From assembly GCF_034064985.1 (NCBI RefSeq), contig NZ_CP139249.1, forward strand, positions 1,674,001 through 1,738,000: a stretch of 64,000 nt of DNA, written 5' to 3'. The notes under the pieces were generated by a model. That model made no database searches, was not told where the DNA came from, and worked only from the letters and a program-made list of their open reading frames with translations. Below are positions 54,929 to 63,481 of this stretch, piece after piece (position 1 is the first letter of the stretch; every line of letters begins with the position of its first letter). Source of the stretch: Acinetobacter pittii. Its GTDB lineage: Bacteria; Pseudomonadota; Gammaproteobacteria; Pseudomonadales; Moraxellaceae. The translations under genes were made by a program, and so were the position numbers.

Positions 54929-56200
54929 TTATATAAGACCGATCACTAGAGCAGCAATGTACATCACTACACAAGTCCCAGTACACCAAAGAACAGACGC
55001 CTTTTGATTCTCACCATAATCTACATTGGTTAAAGAACATAATAGATAAGTAGAGGCAACCATTGGGCTTAACAAATGAATAGGTTGACCAATTAAACTT
55101 GCGATAGCCATTTCATTTGCGCTTATACCATAATGTGAAGCAGTTTCAGCAAGAATAGGTAGAATTCCAAAATAAAACGCATCATTTGTCAAAATGTAGG
55201 TAAATGGCATGCTGATAAAAGCAGTAATCGATGATAGATAAGATCCAGATGTTTCAGGAATAATTGAGATGAGATGCTGAGCAATAGCTTCAATCATTCC
55301 TGTACCTGTCATGATTCCTACAAAAATACCCGCAGCAAAGATCAGAGAAGAAACTGCTAAAACACTATCTGCATATTTCGCGACTAATTTTTTCTGTTCA
55401 GAAAGTTCTGGGAAGTTAACCACTAAACCGATACAGAATGCCAAAATGAACAGAGGCGCTAAAGGTAAATAACCTTTAATCATTGAAAAAACGAGAAGAA
55501 TAGTAAGTATCAGATTGAACCATGATTTCCAACTTTTCGTATTTTGCTCATGATGGATAAGATCGTTATCTGGTTTAATTTCATGGATACCTAAGCGCTT
55601 TCTTTCTTTTAAACCCAAGTAAAAAGCGACAAATATGACCCAAATAAGACCGGCACACATTACTGGCAACATTTGTAAAAAGAGTCCAGTCGGATCAACT
55701 TTAAGTGCGCTCGCAGCTCTAGAGAATGGACCAGCCCACGGTAAAATATTCATTACCCCAATTGACAGTAATAGAATAGTTGCCATGACTTGTGGTCGAA
55801 TTCCCACTTTTTTGTACAAAGGTAATAAGGCTGTTGCAACAATAATATAAGTCGTTGCACCGTCACCATCTAGCCCGACACAAATTCCAAGAATACCGGT
55901 GCCCACAACAATTTTTAACGGGTCACCTTTAACAATTTTGAGAATGAATTGAATAAGCGGATTAAAGAGGCCAGCATCTGTCATCATGCAAAAATACAAA
56001 ATTGCAAAGGTAATCATGATGCCAGTGGGAGCAAGTAGCTTAATTCCATCAATCATCATGCTACTCATGTCTGCGACATGACCAGTCAAAAGCGCAAAAA
56101 TTACTGGAATAAGTACTAAAGCTGTAAGCGCAGATAAGCGTTTCGACATTACCGCATACATAAATACAGCGATCATGCTGTAACTTAAAAAGACTAACAT
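54929..56200 (-). CDS. CitMHS-family citrate-type transporter
   Basis: The protein has 423 residues and about 12 membrane helices. LVFLSYSMIAVFMYAVMSKRLSAL at the start, GLDGDGATTYII near 112 and FTYILTNDAFYFGILPIL near 335 are typical of the CitMHS family, which imports citrate or related di- and tricarboxylates, often with a divalent metal. It lies 44 bases after the lactonase gene. The substrate is likely a citrate-like acid, such as a hydroxy- or methyl-dicarboxylate. Confidence 0.85.
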   Translation of the reverse strand: MLVFLSYSMIAVFMYAVMSKRLSALTALVLIPVIFALLTGHVADMSSMMIDGIKLLAPTGIMITFAILYFCMMTDAGLFNPLIQFILKIVKGDPLKIVVGTGILGICVGLDGDGATTYIIVATALLPLYKKVGIRPQVMATILLLSIGVMNILPWAGPFSRAASALKVDPTGLFLQMLPVMCAGLIWVIFVAFYLGLKERKRLGIHEIKPDNDLIHHEQNTKSWKSWFNLILTILLVFSMIKGYLPLAPLFILAFCIGLVVNFPELSEQKKLVAKYADSVLAVSSLIFAAGIFVGIMTGTGMIEAIAQHLISIIPETSGSYLSSITAFISMPFTYILTNDAFYFGILPILAETASHYGISANEMAIASLIGQPIHLLSPMVASTYLLCSLTNVDYGENQKASVLWCTGTCVVMYIAALVIGLI

Positions 56201-56244
56201 AAATCAATCCTTGATTTACTTAAGAAATAAATTTTAAGTAGAAA

Positions 56245-57168
56245 TTAATGATGAGAAAACATTGGCTTACCCGAATGTTCTAAATGGGTAGTTAAGATAG
56301 AACCGGTAGATGAATCGATCATAAATAATTGCTTATTTTCATGACCACCAAAGGCTAGATTGGTAATCGTTCTGCCAGCACATGATTTAATGCGATAAAG
56401 TGGTTCTGCATATTGGTTAAACACCCATACACATGCTTGGCCCGCATCACAAACATATAGATTTTTATCAGCATCTAAAGCCATTCCGTCAGCTCCACTT
56501 AAACCTCCAGCGAGTGCAGTAAAAATGCCCACTTTTGTAGTGGAGCCATCTTTTTGGATTGGTAAACGCCATACAGCATTTCCACGGGTCATTGCGACAA
56601 ATAAAGCTTTTTCTTCATAGTCCATGACCAAACCATTAGGACTTGGAGCATTATTAATAAGACATTCTAGATGTTCTGTATTCATGTCATAGCTAAATAC
56701 ACGTCCTGTTGGGTCGTGCATGCCTGTCTGGCCCTGATCTGTAAAATAAAGCTTCCCATCTTGAGAAAAAAATAAATCATTTACCCCTTTAAAACTTTCA
56801 CTTTTGCGATGCGTTAAAAATGGGCTAACCTCACCTGTATTGGGGTCTAATTGCATGATTCCATTTTTATAATCAGCAATAAAAATTCGACTGTCCTTAT
56901 GTATTTTTAGACCATTCGGCCAGCCGTCATATTCTGCCATAAGGTCCCATTGACCTTCTGGAGATATTTTAAAAATTCGTCCAAATGGAATATCAGTAAT
57001 AAATAAATTTCCATGCTTATCGAAAGATGGGCCTTCTAAAAAGCTCGTTACTTTTTGTCCCGGTTTATTAGCACGAACCCAGTCTGATTCAACATGCTTT
57101 AAAAAAACTTCAGGAATTTGACTAAAAACCTGAGTTTGTAATTCTTTCGGTGGTGCGAAAAGACTCAT
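56245..57168 (-). CDS. SMP-30/gluconolactonase-family lactonase
   Basis: This 307-residue beta-propeller hydrolase carries EGPSFDKHGNLFITD near 45 (metal-binding Glu), NDLFFSQDGKLYFTD near 150 and GADGMALDADKNLYVCD near 225. Such enzymes open lactones of sugar or hydroxy acids. It leads the minus-strand operon, divergent from the lyase, with an IclR-type operator cluster in front. The module therefore may accept a lactone as well as the free acid. Confidence 0.82.
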   Translation of the reverse strand: MSLFAPPKELQTQVFSQIPEVFLKHVESDWVRANKPGQKVTSFLEGPSFDKHGNLFITDIPFGRIFKISPEGQWDLMAEYDGWPNGLKIHKDSRIFIADYKNGIMQLDPNTGEVSPFLTHRKSESFKGVNDLFFSQDGKLYFTDQGQTGMHDPTGRVFSYDMNTEHLECLINNAPSPNGLVMDYEEKALFVAMTRGNAVWRLPIQKDGSTTKVGIFTALAGGLSGADGMALDADKNLYVCDAGQACVWVFNQYAEPLYRIKSCAGRTITNLAFGGHENKQLFMIDSSTGSILTTHLEHSGKPMFSHH

Positions 57169-57182
57169 ACAAGCATCCTTAC

Positions 57183-57210
57183 TGTTCTATTCTACAGAAC
57201 AATGTTCTAT
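57183..57210. promoter_or_regulatory. IclR operator cluster, left
   Basis: TGTTCTAT (57183-57190) and the dyad AGAACA-A-TGTTCT (57196-57208) lie 15-40 bases before the lactonase start. Confidence 0.65.
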
Positions 57211-57307
57211 TTATAACTATTTTTTAGATTATTTTTAGTCCTGTCAAGTATTTTTAAATTTTTCGAATTTTATTGTTGAGCTATCAAAATTTTAATTTGC
57301 ATTAAAA

Positions 57308-57334
57308 ATAGAACTATGTTCTATTAGATAGAAC
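57308..57334. promoter_or_regulatory. IclR operator cluster, right
   Basis: ATAGAAC-TAT-GTTCTAT (57308-57324) is followed by a third half-site ATAGAAC (57328-57334), in front of the lyase gene. The same half-site occurs in the left cluster. Confidence 0.7.
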
Positions 57335-57386
57335 GCTATTGGCGTTATATGTGAAATTATTCTTGTGCAATAGGAAATGTCAGCTT

Positions 57387-58325
57387 ATGAGCCATTCAAA
57401 GGACATCGATATATTGGTGAGCGAGGTCGGACCTCGCGATGGTTTGCAAAGTATTAAACAAACCATGCCAACCGATATGAAGAAAAAATGGATTTCAGCT
57501 TTAGCTCAAGCAGGATTAACTGAAATAGAAGTTGGATCTTTTGTATCTCCAAAATTGCTGCCACAAATGGCGGATTGCGGAGAGTTGGTTAAACACTCTT
57601 TGACTTTAAAAGATGTATTCGTTGCAGCTTTAGTCCCAAATTTAAAGGGTGCTGAAAATGCATTTAACGCAGGGGTTCAAAAAATTACGATCCCTGTTTC
57701 AGTGAGTGAACCTCATTCACTCTCAAATATCCATAAAAACCATGCTGAAGTTTATGAAGAAGTAAATTCAATTATTCAGCTTAGAAATGAAAAATATCCT
57801 GGAATATTAATAGAGGCAGGCCTATCCACAGTTTTTGGCTGCACAATTCAAGGTGTTGTTACAGAAAATGAAGTCCTATCGATGGCTCATCGAATGGCAA
57901 AGTTAGGCGTAGATGAGATTGGTCTAGCAGATACGGTTGGATATGCAAATCCTGTCCAAGTCCGCAGTCTTTTTAAAAAATTAAAACAGGAAGTCGGGAA
58001 TTTAGCAGGCAGTGCCCATTTCCATAATACGCGTGGGCAAGGTCTGGCAAATGTTTTAGCTGCGATTGAAGTGGGTGTGACCACATTTGACGCTTCACAA
58101 GGTGGTATTGGTGGTTGTCCATATGCCCCTGGTGCATCAGGGAATATTGTTACTGAAGATTTAGTTTACTTATTAGAAAGCATGGGACTACGTACTGGTA
58201 TTGATATAGATCGACTTGTTGAAGCGCGAGAGTGGTTGAAGCAAGGAATACCGGGAGAGCCACTATACGGATTTATTCCAGATGCAGGCGTAGGTAAAAA
58301 TTTTAAATATGCAAAGGACCTGTAA
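57387..58325 (+). CDS. HMG-CoA lyase-family enzyme
   Basis: The protein has 312 residues. SEVGPRDGLQ (R17, D18), HFHNTRGQG (H211, H213) and the catalytic Cys244 in GGCPYAPGASGN are the lyase active site. Members split HMG-CoA to acetoacetate and acetyl-CoA, and some relatives cleave citramalyl-CoA. The start at 57387 has AGGAA upstream. The frame is open to 57339 but lacks a ribosome site. No leucine-degradation genes are nearby, so the substrate is probably formed by the CoA-transferase in the next gene. Confidence 0.87.
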   Translation: MSHSKDIDILVSEVGPRDGLQSIKQTMPTDMKKKWISALAQAGLTEIEVGSFVSPKLLPQMADCGELVKHSLTLKDVFVAALVPNLKGAENAFNAGVQKITIPVSVSEPHSLSNIHKNHAEVYEEVNSIIQLRNEKYPGILIEAGLSTVFGCTIQGVVTENEVLSMAHRMAKLGVDEIGLADTVGYANPVQVRSLFKKLKQEVGNLAGSAHFHNTRGQGLANVLAAIEVGVTTFDASQGGIGGCPYAPGASGNIVTEDLVYLLESMGLRTGIDIDRLVEAREWLKQGIPGEPLYGFIPDAGVGKNFKYAKDL

Positions 58326-58326
58326 C

Positions 58327-59520
58327 ATGAACGATGAAAAGAAACTTCCATTGGCTGGGATTCGAGTTTTAGAATTCGTACATATGGTTATGGGGCCTGC
58401 TTGTGGTTTACTACTGGCTGATCTTGGCGCTGAAGTTATTAAGATTGAGCCATTACCACAAGGTGATAACACACGCAGACTTATGGGGTCTGGTGCTGGT
58501 TACTGGATGACATATAACCGTAATAAAAAAAGTTTGTCAGTTGATATTAAAAGCGAAAAAGGGATGTCGCTTATCAAGGACTTAATCAAAACTGCTGATG
58601 TAGTAATTGAAAACTTTAGACCTGGAGCGATGAAAAAACTAGGACTCGATTATGAAGGGGTTAAATCAATTAAGCCCGATATTATCTATGGTTCAATGAA
58701 GGGTTTTTTACCCGGTCCTTATGAACATCGAACTGCTTTGGATGAAGTCGTACAAATGATGACTGGGCTTGCGTATATGACGGGTCCTGTGGGACGTCCA
58801 TTACGTGCTGGAGCATCTGTTAATGATGTGATGGGCGGAATGTTTTGTGCTTATTCAATTGTGGCAGCCTTATACCAACGTCAATTAACTGGTCAAGGTC
58901 AACTTGTTGAAACAGGTTTATTCGAAAACTCTGCATTTTTGGTTGCACAGCACATGATGCAAAGAGCAGTGACAGATAAGCCCGTCGCTCCAATGCCAAA
59001 TCGTGTTTCAGCGTGGGCTGTATACGACGTTTTCAACACTAAAAACAACGAACAAGTGTTTATTGGTGTAGTTACTGACTCGCAGTGGATTGCATTCTGT
59101 GATGCTTTTGGCTTAGAAACTCTAAAAAATAATTCAGATTTTGCTCAAAATAATCAACGTGTAAAAGCACGTGAGCAAATCCATCCTATTATTCGTGAGA
59201 CGCTTAGCCAATTAGACAAAATAAAAGTAATGGAGCTATGTGAACAGGCGGGTTTACCTTTTTCTCCGATTCAACGTCCAGAAGATTTATTTGATGATAT
59301 TCATTTAAATCAGTCAGGAGGGATGGGGAACGTAGTTCTAGAAAATGGTAAGCAAGTAAAGGTTCCTTTATTGCCATTTACGATGAATGGTCAACGCTTC
59401 GGTGTCCGTGAGAATGTGCCAGAAGTAGGTGAAGATACTGTTGAAGTTCTTGCTTCTTTAGGCTATGACCAAGCGAAAATCAAAGAACTAACAGATTCGC
59501 AAATTATTAAATCGAACTAA
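58327..59520 (+). CDS. CaiB/BaiF-family CoA-transferase
   Basis: This 397-residue type III CoA-transferase starts one base after the lyase stop with AAGGA eight bases upstream. LAGIRVLEFVHMVMGPACGLLLADLGAEVIKIE is the N-terminal signature. The catalytic Asp is expected near ALDEVVQMMTG (about 145). With the lyase it likely converts a free dicarboxylic hydroxy acid to its CoA ester and then cleaves it. The acid is not identifiable. Confidence 0.87.
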   Translation: MNDEKKLPLAGIRVLEFVHMVMGPACGLLLADLGAEVIKIEPLPQGDNTRRLMGSGAGYWMTYNRNKKSLSVDIKSEKGMSLIKDLIKTADVVIENFRPGAMKKLGLDYEGVKSIKPDIIYGSMKGFLPGPYEHRTALDEVVQMMTGLAYMTGPVGRPLRAGASVNDVMGGMFCAYSIVAALYQRQLTGQGQLVETGLFENSAFLVAQHMMQRAVTDKPVAPMPNRVSAWAVYDVFNTKNNEQVFIGVVTDSQWIAFCDAFGLETLKNNSDFAQNNQRVKAREQIHPIIRETLSQLDKIKVMELCEQAGLPFSPIQRPEDLFDDIHLNQSGGMGNVVLENGKQVKVPLLPFTMNGQRFGVRENVPEVGEDTVEVLASLGYDQAKIKELTDSQIIKSN

Positions 59521-59570
59521 TGCTTTGAGCATTAGTTCTTTAATTCGTGTTTTATGCAAGGACTGCATAT

Positions 59571-60899
59571 ATGAACTCTTCAAACAACTTTTCAAATGAT
59601 ACTATCAATTTGCAACAAGTGGCATGTGATAGCACAATCAAAAAGGCAACTTGGCGTTTTATTCCACTGCTAGCCCTTGCATATTTCTTTAATTATTTAG
59701 ATCGCACAAGTGTGGGATATGCCGCATTACAAATGACTGACACCCTTGGTTTAACCGCAGCTCAATTTGGGTTAGGAGCGGGGATCATGTTTGTAGGTTA
59801 TTGTTTATGTGAAGTTCCAAGTAACTTGGCAATGTATAAATTCGGTGCACGAGTCTGGATGGCCCGAATCATGATTACATGGGGAATCGCAGCTGCTGCT
59901 ACAGCATTTGTGGTTGGACCATATAGTTTTTATTTTATTCGCTTCTTATTAGGTATAGCAGAAGCTGGTTTTTTTCCTGGTGTTATTTTCTTTTTAACTA
60001 TCTGGTTTCCAGCTCAGTATAGAACCCATATTCTGGCTTTATTTACGATTGCTACTCCCATTTCATTCTTAGTCGGTGGACCTTTATCTATATGGCTATT
60101 AGGTTTGCATGGTCATATGGGTCTAGACGGTTGGCAATGGATGTTCTTAATTGAAGGACTACCTGCGTGTATTTTAGGTGTTATCACTTATAAAGTACTA
60201 AAGAATAGCCCTAAAGATGCACATTGGTTAACCAATGATGAGCGTAACGCTTTAACAAACGTGTTAGCAAATGAAAAGCAAAAAGCAGCAGGTAATCATC
60301 ATTTTAAAGATGCACTGAAAGATATTAGAGTGTGGATATTAGGCTCTATTACTTTTAGTTTTACGCTAGGCACTTATGGAATTGGTATTTGGCTACCACA
60401 GATGTTAAAGGCTCAGGGCGTTGAAATAAACTTAATTGGTTGGATTGCCGCTATTCCGTATTTCTTCTCAACAGTTGGTTTATTAATCTGGGCTAAACAT
60501 GTCGATCGAACAGGTAAACCTATTCGTAATCTTGTGGTTGCACTAGTGTTAGCTGGGATCGCACTGATTATTGCTTTGAACTTGTCTGGTTTAATTCCCG
60601 CATTGATTGGAATTACTTTCGCTTTAGTTGGTACAATTTCAGCAAAAACAATCTTCTATACATTACCAGGTAAATTTTTATCTGGAGAGGCAGCAGCAGG
60701 TGGGATTGCTTTAATCAATTCAATTGGCGCTTTTGGAGGTTTTGTTGGACCTTATCTGATGGGGTATTTGAAAACAGCAACCGGTTCCTTCACAAGTGGA
60801 TTTATGATTATGGGATGTATTCTCTTTTTAGCAGCCTTTATGACAATACTTCTTTATATGACAATGAGAAAAAAAGAAGTTTCTGCCAAAACTGTTTAA
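59571..60899 (+). CDS. MFS transporter (ACS family)
   Basis: This 442-residue transporter has 12 helices. NYLDRTSVGYAALQM near 45, LAMYKFGARVWMAR and LLGIAEAGFFPGVIFF match anion:cation symporters, as in the sugar-acid module at 27283. ATG 59571 has AAGGA upstream. It is a second uptake route next to CitMHS, so the module probably handles two related forms of one substrate. Confidence 0.85.
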   Translation: MNSSNNFSNDTINLQQVACDSTIKKATWRFIPLLALAYFFNYLDRTSVGYAALQMTDTLGLTAAQFGLGAGIMFVGYCLCEVPSNLAMYKFGARVWMARIMITWGIAAAATAFVVGPYSFYFIRFLLGIAEAGFFPGVIFFLTIWFPAQYRTHILALFTIATPISFLVGGPLSIWLLGLHGHMGLDGWQWMFLIEGLPACILGVITYKVLKNSPKDAHWLTNDERNALTNVLANEKQKAAGNHHFKDALKDIRVWILGSITFSFTLGTYGIGIWLPQMLKAQGVEINLIGWIAAIPYFFSTVGLLIWAKHVDRTGKPIRNLVVALVLAGIALIIALNLSGLIPALIGITFALVGTISAKTIFYTLPGKFLSGEAAAGGIALINSIGAFGGFVGPYLMGYLKTATGSFTSGFMIMGCILFLAAFMTILLYMTMRKKEVSAKTV

Positions 60900-60912
60900 T
60901 AAATTAGTGAAA

Positions 60913-60942
60913 GGTAGTCTTTGATTCAATTTAAAGACTACC
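60913..60942. terminator. Bidirectional terminator
   Basis: GGTAGTCTTT pairs with AAAGACTACC around a ten-base loop, between convergent transporter genes. Confidence 0.7.
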
Positions 60943-60962
60943 ATCTTTATAGTTTTAAAATC

Positions 60963-61865
60963 TTATAAACTTTTTATCCTTATTCTTATATTTCTTATTC
61001 CTTCAATTATGAGTACCAATACAGCCAGCCATATCGCTATGTAAGTAGGCCATTCAGCAGTTTGAATTGAATAGCCAAGCAAGATTGATACAGCTAATAA
61101 GAACACTGGCTCGACATATACTAAAAGACCAAAAAGAGTTAAATTCAAATATGGGGCTGAAAGAGATTGAAACCCTAATGCAAGTGCACTAATTAAGCCA
61201 AGCCCTAATATTAACCAAATTATTTCGGGATCACTCATCAATTCAGCTGAACCAATATTTCCCTTAAAAATAAAGTATAGACTAATTGGTAAACTCAAAA
61301 GCATATCAAACCATAGCCCACCAATATTATTGGTATTTGTCTTTTGTCTTAACCAGAAATAAATCGGATAACCCAGGCATATAAGTAAAGTTGGCCAAGT
61401 AAATGTCTTTGCTACCACTACCATATTGATAATTCCAAGTATTGCAAAGATACACGCCATATTTTGCAATTTTGACATTTTTTCTTTAAATGCGATTCGG
61501 CCTACAATAACCATGGTGATGGGCATTATAAAATATCCAAGAGATACATCTATCCCATAACCATTAGTAGGGGCCCACATGAATAACCAAAGTTGTAAAC
61601 CGATAAGAAATGAAGAAAGTATTCGTGTTAAAAAGAAATAACGATCTTGAAATAGGCGTTTGTATATATAACTTACTTGATACCAATTTCCTTTTAAAAT
61701 AATGAATAAAGTTAAACAAGGCAAAGTCAGTAATATTCTCCAACCATACATTTCATTGCCCTTCAAAGAACCTAGCAAAGATGTATAGGCAAACATTGAA
61801 GCAAATAAAATTGAAGCAATCACATTCAAGATTATACCAAGTAATGTTTTTGAATTATTAAGCAT
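60963..61865 (-). CDS. RarD-like DMT transporter
   Basis: The protein has about 300 residues and ten membrane segments. FAYTSLLGSLKGNEMYGWRILL and LGYFIMPITMVIVGRIAFKE correspond to RarD/EamA proteins. The start at 61865 is preferred, because the longer frame to 61940 would run to the edge of the Lrp palindrome. It is divergent from an Lrp/AsnC regulator, a common pairing for amino acid exporters. The substrate is unknown. Confidence 0.75.
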   Translation of the reverse strand: MLNNSKTLLGIILNVIASILFASMFAYTSLLGSLKGNEMYGWRILLTLPCLTLFIILKGNWYQVSYIYKRLFQDRYFFLTRILSSFLIGLQLWLFMWAPTNGYGIDVSLGYFIMPITMVIVGRIAFKEKMSKLQNMACIFAILGIINMVVVAKTFTWPTLLICLGYPIYFWLRQKTNTNNIGGLWFDMLLSLPISLYFIFKGNIGSAELMSDPEIIWLILGLGLISALALGFQSLSAPYLNLTLFGLLVYVEPVFLLAVSILLGYSIQTAEWPTYIAIWLAVLVLIIEGIRNIRIRIKSL

Positions 61866-61943
61866 AATTAAAACTGTAAGAAATCCATGAAAATATTTTA
61901 TTTCATTTCGATTGATAATTAGCCTTGTTTTTCCTACCATAAA

Positions 61944-61958
61944 TGAGAAAATTTCTCA
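61944..61958. promoter_or_regulatory. Lrp/AsnC-type palindrome
   Basis: TGAGAAA-A-TTTCTCA is a perfect dyad in the 107-base divergent region, 14 bases before the Lrp start. It fits autoregulation and control of the RarD-like gene. Confidence 0.6.
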
Positions 61959-61972
61959 CACTATTGTTTAGA

Positions 61973-62434
61973 ATGTTATTAGATAAATTTGATTCAGCCT
62001 TACTTGAACTTTTACAAAAAGATTGTCTTATTCCACTGCGAGAATTAGCAGATATTGTTCATTTGTCTACAGCATCTGTACAACGCCGTATCCAAAAACT
62101 ACGTGAAAACGGCTATATAGTTGGAAATATTGCTGTTTTGGATCCTGATAAATTAAATCAGGTAATTACAATATTGGTAGAAATACGAGTTAATAAAACT
62201 CATGTTACAGATTTAAATACTTTAAAAAAAAGCTTTTCGGGTCCAGAAGTACAACAATGTTACTACGTTACTGGGGAGGCTGATTTTATGCTGGTAATAT
62301 TAGTGCCTAGTATGAACCGTTTTCAAAAAATTTGTGATGACTTATTTCACAATAATTCTAATGTTGAGTGGTTTAAAACTACTGTAGTACTTGATCGAGT
62401 AAAAGTTACACTTGATATTCCAGAAATAGGGTGA
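61973..62434 (+). CDS. Lrp/AsnC-family regulator
   Basis: The protein has 153 residues. The N-terminal helix-turn-helix (LDKFDSALLELLQ, then IPLRELADIVHLSTASVQRRIQKLRENGYI) is followed by a RAM effector domain (VTGEADFMLVILV). The start at 61973 gives the usual family N-terminus, while an earlier ATG at 61943 would overlap the palindrome. It lies divergent from the RarD-like transporter, so it probably senses an amino acid. Confidence 0.87.
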   Translation: MLLDKFDSALLELLQKDCLIPLRELADIVHLSTASVQRRIQKLRENGYIVGNIAVLDPDKLNQVITILVEIRVNKTHVTDLNTLKKSFSGPEVQQCYYVTGEADFMLVILVPSMNRFQKICDDLFHNNSNVEWFKTTVVLDRVKVTLDIPEIG

Positions 62435-62443
62435 AATATATAT

Positions 62444-63355
62444 TCATTCAGTTTTAAGATAGATTCTCTCTAAAAAGTAATTAAGAATCATATTATTCGC
62501 TTTACTCTTTTTAGTTATCAAACAAATTTTAGTTTTATAAGAAATCTCTGATTTAAGTATAGGTTTCATTTTCTGTTCTTGTACCCATTTAGAAGCATAA
62601 TGATCAGGAAGAAATCCGAGGAAGTTTCCTGTCAAAATTAAAAATGCTATGCCTTCCCTGTCTATAGCAGTTGCCTTACAATTAAGAAATTGATGTAAAT
62701 TAATAGCTTCTGCAGTTATATTATAGTTAGGTATTACAGGATCCCATTTTTTCAAATCATTTTTTAATAATAAAGTGGTTGAAGAAAATAGAGGATGTTT
62801 ATCACCACAATAAAGATAAGATTTCTCTTCATATAGATCAAAGTAATTGAGTCCAGATAGGGAAGCAACAAATGGAATTGCCCCAACATGTAGACGACCA
62901 TCTAATACTTTACTCTCAATATCTGAAAGAGTACTCATACTAATATTTATCTTTACATCAGGATGTTCATTACTTAACTGCCTTAATGTATAAGTAACAT
63001 TACAATTTGGCATTGTAACTAAGTTATTGATAATGCCTATATTAAATTCACCTTTGAGCTTATTATGGATTTGGTTAACTTTTACGCGGAAATCTTCAAT
63101 AGATACTAAAAGTATCTCAATATATTCTAATAGTTTCTTTCCTTCTTCTGTTAGAGCAAAGCCAGCTCTACCTCGTTGGCATAATCTAAATCCCACTTTT
63201 TGCTCTAAGTCACTTATATGTAAGCTAATTGCAGATCGGCTAATACCCAACATACTTTCAGCAGATGTAAAGCTGCCACATTCACAAACAGTTTTAAAAA
63301 TCTTTAAAAGCTTTATATCAGCATTGCTAATTTGCTGTAGTTGTTTGAGCTTCAT
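62444..63355 (-). CDS. LysR-family regulator
   Basis: The protein has 303 residues. The helix-turn-helix is at FTSAESMLGISRSAISLHISDLEQKVGFRL (residues 28-57), followed by an effector domain with a low-GC, Lys/Ile-rich second half. It is convergent with the Lrp gene ten bases away. The target is not visible: the next gene is another LysR regulator on the same strand. Its role is unknown. Confidence 0.82.
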   Translation of the reverse strand: MKLKQLQQISNADIKLLKIFKTVCECGSFTSAESMLGISRSAISLHISDLEQKVGFRLCQRGRAGFALTEEGKKLLEYIEILLVSIEDFRVKVNQIHNKLKGEFNIGIINNLVTMPNCNVTYTLRQLSNEHPDVKINISMSTLSDIESKVLDGRLHVGAIPFVASLSGLNYFDLYEEKSYLYCGDKHPLFSSTTLLLKNDLKKWDPVIPNYNITAEAINLHQFLNCKATAIDREGIAFLILTGNFLGFLPDHYASKWVQEQKMKPILKSEISYKTKICLITKKSKANNMILNYFLERIYLKTE

Positions 63356-63481
63356 TTTGGTGGTTTTTTAAGCTTTTTAAAACCAAATTTACCAAACATA
63401 TAGTTGATTGTGAAATAATTTTAAAAGAAAAAAATAATTTGAAAGTCCTTATTAAGAATAAAGCTATAAATAAAATTATTT

